Part shown: piece after piece, positions 1 to 6,690 of the stretch | Position numbering within the stretch: the stretch's first letter is position 1 | How the letters are laid out: each line of letters begins with the position of its first letter | Made by a program: the position numbers and the translations under genes | The notes under the pieces: model-generated | Seen by the model: only the letters and a program-made list of their open reading frames with translations | Database searches by the model: none | What the model was told of the DNA's origin: nothing | Assembly (NCBI GenBank): GCA_016866585.1 | Contig: VGMB01000007.1 | Location: 1-16,905 of the forward strand | Direction of reading: 5' to 3' | Length of the DNA: 16,905 bases | Origin: Chlamydiota bacterium | GTDB lineage: Bacteria; Chlamydiota; Chlamydiia; Chlamydiales; Rhabdochlamydiaceae

Positions 1-170
1 AAATTAGACATAGTCAGTGGGGCAATTGTTAGATAGGCCTTGTTTTCGAAGAGATCGACCAACATCCCCTTTGGTAATAGCTTTTGGACAAGTTCAGGTT
101 TGCAAGGGTAATTCAAGAAGACTAGGTCTTCCCAGTCCATCTTAAGTGGGGAGTTCATTTCTTTTGTCAT
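1..170 (-). CDS. DUF2071 (YqjF-like) family protein, N-terminal part
   Basis: An open frame starts with ATG at 170 and runs leftward off the window, giving 56 codons. A GAGG sequence lies four bases before the ATG, a good ribosome binding site. The visible peptide has a Met-Asp-Trp near residue 12, then WEDLVFLNYP, then LLPKGMLVDLFENKAYLTI and APLTM. This matches the opening of DUF2071 proteins, which share a Trp, an LLFLHWP-like strand, an LLPxGLxxDxFDGxAW-like stretch and a PFxM motif. The family is widespread and has no settled biochemical role, so no function is assigned. It is divergent from katG with 354 bases between the starts. The family call is from motif recall and covers only the N-terminus; whether the gene is intact cannot be seen. 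Confidence 0.7.
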   Translation of the reverse strand, partial: MTKEMNSPLKMDWEDLVFLNYPCKPELVQKLLPKGMLVDLFENKAYLTIAPLTMSN

Positions 171-192
171 CCAACCTCATTGCAAATTTTTT

Positions 193-205
193 GAAAATCA
201 TTATC
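193..205. promoter_or_regulatory. Possible Fur/PerR-like half of an operator
   Basis: GAAAATCATTATC matches 12 of 13 bases of the right part of the classical Fur consensus (GATAATCATTATC). The left six bases are only T, so the full 19-base box matches at 14 positions. It lies between the divergent DUF2071 and katG genes, where a metal- or peroxide-sensing repressor would make sense, and just upstream of the DUF2071 start. The surroundings are very AT-rich, so chance is a real alternative. Confidence 0.2.
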
Positions 206-453
206 GTAAAGGATTAGAGAATAAATTGATAATTCTTGTTACTTATTGATTCCATAAGCAGTAAATCGGATCAACCGATTTGTTTATTTATCCTATGAAT
301 TCTTTCGTTTTTAGATAGATTAAGAACTCAAATAAGCTAATTTGGATTTTCTCTATGTTAACAAAGTAATGCTGTTAAGCTTCTTAGTTTTTTTCATTCC
401 TTATTAAAAAATATATACAAGTCTTATTTTTCATGTTGTGATTTCTCAGAAAA

Positions 454-459
454 TATAAT
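454..459 (+). promoter_or_regulatory. Candidate -10 element for katG
   Basis: A perfect TATAAT lies 65 bases upstream of the katG start. The sequence 18 bases before it (TTCATG) is a poor -35 match. In DNA this AT-rich the hexamer can arise by chance. No other convincing promoter was seen in the 354-base divergent gap. Confidence 0.3.
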
Positions 460-524
460 TTTTTATTGTCTGCAAGTGTGTGAAATATTAGTTTTATTTT
501 ATTTGAAAATTGTAGGAGAGTTTT

Positions 525-2675
525 ATGTCTTCGAGAGGAAAATGTCCATTTATGCATGGATCGAATGCAGAGTCTGCCCAAAGTGTTACGGCATGGTGGC
601 CTAAGTCTTTAAATCTTGATATTCTTCATCAGCATGATACTAAAACAAATCCCATGGATCCTTCTTTTAGATATAGAGAAGAGTTAAAAAAACTAGACAT
701 TCCGGCTTTGAAGAAAGACCTTATGGACTTCATGACAAATAACCAAGAATGGTGGCCAGCAGACTTTGGACATTACGGAGGCTTGATGATACGCATGGCC
801 TGGCATGCAGCAGGCACTTATCGCATAGCAGATGGTCGAGGGGGCGCCGGAACAGGTAATCAGCGATTTGCTCCTTTAAATTCATGGCCGGATAATGCGA
901 ATCTAGATAAAGCACGTAGGTTGCTTTGGCCTATTAAGAAAAAATATGGAAATAAGATCAGTTGGGCAGATTTGATTGTATTAGCAGGTACGATTGCGTA
1001 TGAGTCTATGGGACTCAAAACATTTGGATTTTCATTCGGTCGTGAAGATATCTGGCATCCAGAAAAAGATGTATATTGGGGATCAGAAAAGCAGTGGTTG
1101 CAAAAATCGGGTGGTCAAGATAGCAGATACTCTGGTGACAGGGATCTTGAAAATCCACTTGCCGCAGTCATGATGGGTCTTATTTATGTTAATCCTGAAG
1201 GGGTAGATGGAAATCCTGATCCTATAAAAACTGCTAGGGATATCCGTGAGACCTTTAGAAGAATGGCCATGAACGATGAAGAGACTGTAGCTCTTACAGC
1301 GGGAGGTCATACTGTTGGTAAAGCTCATGGAAATGGATGTGCTGCGAACCTTGGTCCGGCTCCAGAGGCTGCACCAGTTGAAGATCAAGGATTTGGTTGG
1401 GTGAACAAGCAATCTAGAGGGATTGGAAGTAATACGATAACAAGTGGTATAGAAGGTGCATGGACTACCAATCCTACAAAATGGAACAATGAATATTTTT
1501 ACCTTTTACTCACATACGACTGGGAGCTTAAAAAAAGCCCAGCGGGGGCATGGCAATATGAGCCTATAAATATAAAAGAAGAAGATAAACCTGTTGATGC
1601 TGAAAACTCTTCTGTGCGCCGTAATCCTATTATGACGGATGCAGATATGGCGATGAAAATGGATCCAGTCTACAACAAGATATCTCAACGTTTTTATAAG
1701 GATCATACATATTTTTCTGAGGTTTTTGCAAGAGCCTGGTTCAAACTTACCCATCGTGACATGGGACCTAAATCTAGATACTTTGGTCCGGATGTTCCTA
1801 AAGAAGACTTGATCTGGCAAGATCCAATACCAGCAGGACGTAAAGATTACGATATTGCAGCTGTAAAAACAAAAATTAAAAATATGGGCCTATCAAACTC
1901 TGAAATGATCACAACTGCCTGGGATAGTGCTCGAACATACCGAGGTTCTGATAAGCGAGGCGGTTCTAATGGGGCTCGTATTCGTTTAGAGCCTCAGAGA
2001 AATTGGATTGGTAATGAACCTCAAAAATTAGCAAAAGTGCTAGCAGTTTATGAGAAAATTTCTGCAGAAATGGGTGTAAGTATAGCGGATATTATCGTCT
2101 TAGGTGGTAATATCGGTATAGAGCAAGCTGCAGAAGCCGGTGGATTCACCATCGTTGTTCCATTTACTCCTGGGCGTGGAGATGCCACACAGTTAATGAC
2201 AGATATTGAGTCTTTTGCAGTGTTAGAACCTCTTGCCGATGGATACCGTAATTGGCAAAAACAAGAGTATCTAGTAACTCCAGAGGAACTCTTGCTTGAT
2301 CGCACTCAGCTGATGCGTCTTACAGCTAAAGAAATGACAGTTTTGATTGGGGGGATGAGAGTTTTAGGAGCAAACCATGGCTCAACGAAACATGGAGTTT
2401 TTACTGATCATGAAGGTGCCCTTAGTAACGATTTTTTTATTAATCTTACTGACATGCAGTATAAATGGGTGCCATCTTCAGCTAATATCTATGATGTTGT
2501 TGAGCGCAAAACGGGAAAGAAAAAATGGACTGCAACTCGTGTTGATTTAGTTTTTGGATCGAATGCAATACTTCGTGCTTATGCTGAAGTCTACGCGCAA
2601 GATGATAATAAGAGGAAGTTTGTTGAAGATTTTATTGCTGCTTGGACAAAAGTTATGAATGCAGATCACTTTTAA
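525..2675 (+). CDS. katG: Catalase-peroxidase KatG
   Basis: A 716-residue haem enzyme that destroys hydrogen peroxide by catalase and peroxidase reactions in the cytoplasm. Length fits the family (about 720-740). The distal site is R90, W93, H94 in IRMAWHAAGTYR. The proximal haem ligand is H262 in GGHTVGKAHG. The Trp-Tyr-Met adduct needed for catalase activity can be built from W93, Y221 (YVNPEGVDGNP) and M247 (RMAMNDEET). The C-terminal half (from about residue 430) is the usual non-haem duplicate domain, with its own TAWDSARTYRGSDKRGG motif. The ATG at 525 follows AGGAGAG at a good distance. The gene stands alone and ends at a strong terminator. All key residues are present, so it should be active, presumably against peroxide made by the host. 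Confidence 0.97.
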   Translation: MSSRGKCPFMHGSNAESAQSVTAWWPKSLNLDILHQHDTKTNPMDPSFRYREELKKLDIPALKKDLMDFMTNNQEWWPADFGHYGGLMIRMAWHAAGTYRIADGRGGAGTGNQRFAPLNSWPDNANLDKARRLLWPIKKKYGNKISWADLIVLAGTIAYESMGLKTFGFSFGREDIWHPEKDVYWGSEKQWLQKSGGQDSRYSGDRDLENPLAAVMMGLIYVNPEGVDGNPDPIKTARDIRETFRRMAMNDEETVALTAGGHTVGKAHGNGCAANLGPAPEAAPVEDQGFGWVNKQSRGIGSNTITSGIEGAWTTNPTKWNNEYFYLLLTYDWELKKSPAGAWQYEPINIKEEDKPVDAENSSVRRNPIMTDADMAMKMDPVYNKISQRFYKDHTYFSEVFARAWFKLTHRDMGPKSRYFGPDVPKEDLIWQDPIPAGRKDYDIAAVKTKIKNMGLSNSEMITTAWDSARTYRGSDKRGGSNGARIRLEPQRNWIGNEPQKLAKVLAVYEKISAEMGVSIADIIVLGGNIGIEQAAEAGGFTIVVPFTPGRGDATQLMTDIESFAVLEPLADGYRNWQKQEYLVTPEELLLDRTQLMRLTAKEMTVLIGGMRVLGANHGSTKHGVFTDHEGALSNDFFINLTDMQYKWVPSSANIYDVVERKTGKKKWTATRVDLVFGSNAILRAYAEVYAQDDNKRKFVEDFIAAWTKVMNADHF

Positions 2676-2678
2676 ACA

Positions 2679-2714
2679 TATAACAGGGGCTTTTTATTAA
2701 AAGCCCCTGTTATA
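2679..2714. terminator. Bidirectional terminator between katG and spoIID
   Basis: A perfect 16-base-pair inverted repeat closes on the loop TATT. The arms contain AGGGGCTTTT and AAAAGCCCCT, so whichever strand is transcribed, a GC-rich stem is followed by a U run. It sits 3 bases after the katG stop and 6 bases from the spoIID stop, and would end both convergent transcripts. Confidence 0.93.
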
Positions 2715-2720
2715 AAGATC

Positions 2721-3905
2721 TTAATTTTGGGGTGAGAGTGCTCTTACTTTTTGTACTTTTGTTCCAGGGAAGAAAGTAGATAGTATTTTTGATGCATCTT
2801 GGCCATGTTGAGCCATCATAGAAGCAGAGTATAGGCAAAGACCCGTACCACATCCTTGACCATATCCTTTAAACGTGATGATATCTCCTTTAACTTCTAC
2901 TGAAAAATCGTTGCTCTTTAATTTGTTTTCTCCAAGTGCTTTTTGAAGAGAAAAGAAATCTACATCTTGGGAGTTTGATCCATCAGAAATCTTTATTGCA
3001 TATACCTTACCCGAATTTTTTTCAGAAAATAGGGATATTTTTGATATTTTTGCTATGTGAGCAATATTGGCAAGCTGTTCTTTTGTTGCAGAGAATGACC
3101 AGCCTAGTTTTTGTCTTTCAGACTCAGCAAGTGGAACTTCTACGCCGTTTGGGCAGGGAGTATTGATTCTAAAAATAGAGGAGTAGTCAGCAGTTTTTCC
3201 CGCGCTGTTTTCGTTCCATGTTGCAGCAAAAGGCTTTTGATTTAATGTTAGGATGGCATGTCTTGTATTGGATATAGCATTTTCAAGAGTAGCATTTTGC
3301 ATGGTTGCCCCATGTCCTCTATAGCTTACATCTTGCGCTTTGACATGAAAAAATTCAGATCCTCTTTTTTTATTAAGAAGGTGGTATGTATTAGTTCTTG
3401 CTACGATAGCCACCGCATTTAACACTTCTTGGTTTGTTTCTTGTCTAAATTTATTACATAGTGTTGATCTGAGGTAACTCTCTACATCGACTTCATTAAC
3501 TACAGTAATCATTCCGTTTTCGCCGTACAACTCGATACAGCCTCGGTACTGGATGCCATTAACAAGGATTGTTGTTTCGCTGTCCATGGGAACGATCCTC
3601 ATTTGGAATGTTCCTGGGATAGGATCACCCCAGCGAAATCCTGAGCTTTCAGCAGTAACTTTTGCTTTTTTAGAATAAGAGCCATTAAACAGCACGAAGT
3701 TGTTTAATGGATTACAAACTTGATATTTTCCTTTGGCTTCGAGGATTACACTGTGTTGTTGTTCTGAAAGTAAAACCCGAACTGTCGCAGGTTTTGCTTT
3801 GAGAGAAACATCTGTAGGAATCTCATAGGAATAAGCGCTAGTTGTCGATATGAAAGGGGATACCGCTATAAGCAGTCCTGAAAAAATAAGTGCTTTAAAA
3901 TTCAT
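2721..3905 (-). CDS. spoIID: SpoIID/LytB-family peptidoglycan protein
   Basis: A 394-residue exported protein. Residues 1-25 form a signal peptide: Lys at 4, a hydrophobic core, then STTSAYS. The SpoIID core is about residues 125-385: VESYL (141-145), then VLNAVAIVARTNTYH (161-175), aligning with the family's ALKAQAVAARTYA. NENSAGKTAD (231-240) sits where the family has HSxxGGxT, and GYGQGCGTGLCLYSA followed by MMAQHG matches the C-terminal GHGxGxxQxGAxxMA signature. SpoIID enzymes cut glycan strands of denuded peptidoglycan; a homologue from the chlamydia-related Waddlia has been reported to do this at the division septum. Aligned on VART, the usual catalytic Glu falls at K152 here, so activity is uncertain. 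The start overlaps the ruvB stop by four bases (ATGA), so the two are probably co-translated. Confidence 0.85.
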   Translation of the reverse strand: MNFKALIFSGLLIAVSPFISTTSAYSYEIPTDVSLKAKPATVRVLLSEQQHSVILEAKGKYQVCNPLNNFVLFNGSYSKKAKVTAESSGFRWGDPIPGTFQMRIVPMDSETTILVNGIQYRGCIELYGENGMITVVNEVDVESYLRSTLCNKFRQETNQEVLNAVAIVARTNTYHLLNKKRGSEFFHVKAQDVSYRGHGATMQNATLENAISNTRHAILTLNQKPFAATWNENSAGKTADYSSIFRINTPCPNGVEVPLAESERQKLGWSFSATKEQLANIAHIAKISKISLFSEKNSGKVYAIKISDGSNSQDVDFFSLQKALGENKLKSNDFSVEVKGDIITFKGYGQGCGTGLCLYSASMMAQHGQDASKILSTFFPGTKVQKVRALSPQN

Positions 3906-4924
3906 ATTGTATCTCCAGAATTGAATTTTGCCGGTATGGACCGACCTAAGTGTTCAAACGCTTGCTCTGTAACTTCTCTTCCTCTTGGAGTTCTTTTTAA
4001 GAACCCTTGCATTATTAAATATGGCTCGTACACTTCTGATAGAGTATCGGCATCTTCTCCAAGAGCAACAGATAGCGTGCTTATGCCAACAGGCCCGCCT
4101 TTGTAGTGATCTATTATCACTTCTAAGATTTTTTTATCCATTTCATCAAGACCTTTATTGTCGATAGATAGCATTTTTAATGCTCTTTCAACGGTTATAA
4201 GGTCAGCATTAGTATTGTTTTTGATTTGGGCGTAATCTCTAACCCATCTCAGCAGATTGTTAGCTATTCTAGGTGTACCACGAGATCTTTTTGCGATCTC
4301 ATGAGCCCCTTCAGGTTTTAGAGATAGGCTTAATATTCTTGATGATCTAACGATGATATCAGTAAGTGTCTTTGTGTCGTAGTAATCTAATCTGCAAGAA
4401 AAAGGAAATCGAGATCTCATCGGGGCCGTGAGTAAGCCCATCCGTGTTGTGGCTCCAATTAATGTGAACTTGTTCAGTTTGACTTGAACAGATCGAGCGC
4501 TCGGTCCTGAATCGATCACAAGGTCTAAAGTGTAGTCTTCCATAGCAGGATAAAGATACTCTTCGACAACACGAGAAAGCCTGTGTATCTCATCTATGAA
4601 TAAAATATCGCCTTCCTTTAGGTTTGTTAAAAGGCCAGCAAGGTCTCCTGCTTTTTCAAGCACAGGACCTGAGGTGACAACAAGATTTGTTCCCATCGTT
4701 TTAGAAATTATATTAGCAAGAGTTGTTTTGCCAAGGCCTGGTGGGCCATAAAATAAACAATGGTTTAGCGGTTCTTTTCTTTGCTTGGCAGCCTGGATGA
4801 TTACGTCGAGACGCTCTCTAACACTATCTTGTCCTTGGAAGTCACTCAGAGATTGTGGACGCAAGGGAACTTCATATGTTTCATCTGGCTTTGTCCAAGA
4901 AGATTCTATATAGGGTTGATTCAT
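3902..4924 (-). CDS. ruvB: Holliday junction branch-migration helicase RuvB
   Basis: A 340-residue AAA+ motor that, with RuvA, drives branch migration of Holliday junctions during recombination and repair. Walker A is GPPGLGKTT (60-68), Walker B is LFIDEIHR (108-115), sensor 1 is LIGATTR (155-161), and the arginine finger is in APMRSRF (R170). The C-terminal winged-helix DNA-binding domain is seen as YKGGPVGISTLSVALGED, YEPYLIMQGFLKRTPRGR and a final EHLG. Length is typical for the family. It is the first gene of a two-gene unit with spoIID, overlapping it by four bases. The link to a wall enzyme is positional only. A neighbouring dcd recalls the dcd-ruvB proximity in Chlamydia, although here the two genes are divergent. 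Confidence 0.97.
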   Translation of the reverse strand: MNQPYIESSWTKPDETYEVPLRPQSLSDFQGQDSVRERLDVIIQAAKQRKEPLNHCLFYGPPGLGKTTLANIISKTMGTNLVVTSGPVLEKAGDLAGLLTNLKEGDILFIDEIHRLSRVVEEYLYPAMEDYTLDLVIDSGPSARSVQVKLNKFTLIGATTRMGLLTAPMRSRFPFSCRLDYYDTKTLTDIIVRSSRILSLSLKPEGAHEIAKRSRGTPRIANNLLRWVRDYAQIKNNTNADLITVERALKMLSIDNKGLDEMDKKILEVIIDHYKGGPVGISTLSVALGEDADTLSEVYEPYLIMQGFLKRTPRGREVTEQAFEHLGRSIPAKFNSGDTI

Positions 4925-5013
4925 GGTTACCTTTGTGAACTAAGCGAAAATAAAGTTCATTAGCATCTAATAAGGTTTGACTTTAGGTAATCTTTTTTAC
5001 CGTGGGCATGCAG

Positions 5014-5041
5014 TTTATAACACACTATAGTTTATATACAA
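5014..5041 (-). promoter_or_regulatory. Candidate promoter for ruvB-spoIID
   Basis: Read on the minus strand, TTGTAT (5036-5041) and TATAAA (5014-5019) are separated by 16 bases, about 90 bases before the ruvB ATG. The -35 match is partial, and AT richness weakens the call. Confidence 0.3.
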
Positions 5042-5285
5042 CAAGATCGATAACATCACAAGTGCAAATTTAAAAGGTTTTATTGTCTTGTTAAGTTTAT
5101 GACTTTTGCTTATATCAACGATTTTTTTTTGAGATCAAGTTGACCATTGGAGATGGTATCTAAAGAGTAAATATCTGCCTTCATTTAATAGATACAACAG
5201 ATTGCTTGGTTTGTTTTAGTTTTTTTAATAAAAACTCAATTAGAGAATCGATCGCTGGACAATCAGTATTATTTTGTCTAATTAA

Positions 5286-5722
5286 AGGAACGAGGATGAG
5301 GAGTTTTTAATAGATAGAACAGAGTCTTATCAGCTATTTAAAACCAATACAATAGGCTCTGCAGGATTTCAACATCAAATTAAAATTCTTTAGGTGAGGT
5401 CATTTTTACTATAACTAGATCAAGCATCTTTTTTTGAATTGCTAATATAGACTTAGCTAGAGACCGAATTCTAGATGGAGAAAGATGTGAAGATGCATCC
5501 TTTGTAAAAATCTACCGAATAGAATCAATTCTTAGACAATCTGATGTTCAAGAGAATACTTTGAGGCAAAGGTAGGATTGGATTGAAACTTTAAAGGATC
5601 AATATCTAGTAGAAATGCAAGAATTTGAAAATGAACTGGATGCTCGACTGTATGCAGCGATTAATGATAGTTATCAGGGACAAGTTTCAAATTTGAAAAA
5701 AGATAGCAACAGGGTCTCGTAG
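5286..5722 (+). pseudogene. Decayed coding stretch upstream of dcd
   Basis: This lies in the longest gene-poor part of the window (4925-5961). No intact gene is visible, but protein-like open stretches continue in the same direction. One frame is open at 5286-5390 and reads as acidic, structured protein (for example RNEDEEF and TESYQLFKTNTIGSAGF). A second frame is open at 5438-5572, has one TAG at 5573, and stays open to a TAG at 5720. It is rich in Glu, Gln and Leu (DLARDRILDGER, LVEMQEFENELDARL) and looks helical or coiled-coil. At least one frameshift and two in-frame stops would be needed to join them. I do not recognise the family. It could also be chance open frame, so the call is tentative. 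The rest of the gap (4925-5285 and 5723-5961) shows nothing beyond promoter-like AT-rich DNA. Confidence 0.35.
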
Positions 5723-5961
5723 TTGAAAGTGAAGGTCAAAATAAAAGAAAAAGATCTGAAAGATAGATAGGGAGTTTGTAAATTTCAATTTAAATGACTT
5801 TACCATGAAAAAAATTGGAAGATTATTTTGCCCTAGTTGTTTTGGAGAATTCTCACTATGAATTTCTAAGATCTTGTAATGAATTTAAATGTCTAGCAAG
5901 AAAAATTGCTAAGGCTGTATATCTACTTCATTCTACAGAAAATTTTTTGAGGTGTCAAAAT

Positions 5962-6528
5962 ATGAGTCTTCAATCAGATCGCTGGATACGCCAAATGGCA
6001 GAAGAAGAAGGGATGATAGAGCCTTTTGTAGGAGAGCAGGTTCGTTATAACGATGGAAAAAAAATAATCAGCTATGGTCTTTCAAGTTATGGATATGACT
6101 TGAGAGTATCTCGAGAATTTAAGGTGTTCACAAATATTCATAATTGTATTGTAGATCCTAAAAATTTTAGCGATAATTCTTTTGTCCATATGGAAGTGGA
6201 TGAGTGCATCGTTCCTCCTAATTCGTTTGCTCTAGCCCGGAGTGTAGAATACTTTAGGATACCTAGGGATGTCTTAACAGTTTGTATCGGTAAATCTACT
6301 TACGCTCGCTGCGGTATAATTGTTAACGTAACACCATTTGAACCAGGATGGGAAGGGTATGTTACGTTGGAAATTTCTAATACTACACCACTTCCGGCAA
6401 AAATCTATGCAAATGAAGGACTAGCTCAAGTACTGTTCCATAAAGGATCTGAAGCTTGTGAAGTCTCCTATGCAGATAGAGGTGGAAAGTATATGCATCA
6501 AGTAGGCATCACTTTACCAGTGGCATAG
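5962..6528 (+). CDS. dcd: dCTP deaminase
   Basis: A 188-residue cytoplasmic enzyme that deaminates dCTP to dUTP, feeding dTTP synthesis. The core motif GKSTYARCG (110-118) binds the triphosphate, and E137 in GYVTLEISN is the expected catalytic Glu (E138 in the E. coli enzyme). ISYGLSSYGYDLRVSREFKV, NSFALARSVEYFRIPR and NTTPLPAKIYANEG are characteristic, the last ones especially of chlamydial Dcd proteins as I recall them. The frame is open upstream to an ATG at 5815, but the extra 49 codons match nothing in Dcd. ATG 5962 follows GAGGTG at about seven bases and gives the usual family length, so it was chosen. It is a single gene, divergent from ruvB, with a probable terminator behind it. Confidence 0.95.
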   Translation: MSLQSDRWIRQMAEEEGMIEPFVGEQVRYNDGKKIISYGLSSYGYDLRVSREFKVFTNIHNCIVDPKNFSDNSFVHMEVDECIVPPNSFALARSVEYFRIPRDVLTVCIGKSTYARCGIIVNVTPFEPGWEGYVTLEISNTTPLPAKIYANEGLAQVLFHKGSEACEVSYADRGGKYMHQVGITLPVA

Positions 6529-6545
6529 TATTTATCTTCGTAATT

Positions 6546-6598
6546 AGCTAAGTTGTTTGAATTTTAAGAATGACTTAGCTTCTTCATTTTTATTCTTT
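6546..6598 (+). terminator. Probable terminator after dcd
   Basis: AGCTAAGT (6546-6553) pairs with ACTTAGCT (6573-6580). The stem extends inward by about five weaker pairs including G-U, leaving a loop of about nine bases. T-rich DNA follows (6581-6600). It lies 17 bases beyond the dcd stop and before the next gene in the same direction. Confidence 0.55.
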
Positions 6599-6690
6599 TA
6601 TAGATTTTATTTTAAATGTCGTGATAGCATGCGCGCCCTTGTAATTTTTTTTTGGATTAGTTTTTATCAGCAGATTAACTTGGGAGCGTT

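Noticed and set aside
730..2305. Several long minus-strand frames inside katG (730-915, 1083-1412, 1506-1820, 2048-2305)
   Set aside because: All lie opposite a well-supported katG and show no ribosome binding site or family motif.
5815..5961. N-terminal extension of dcd (ATG at 5815, 237-residue protein)
   Set aside because: The extra 49 residues match nothing in the family. The ATG at 5962 has a good GAGGTG site and gives the normal length.
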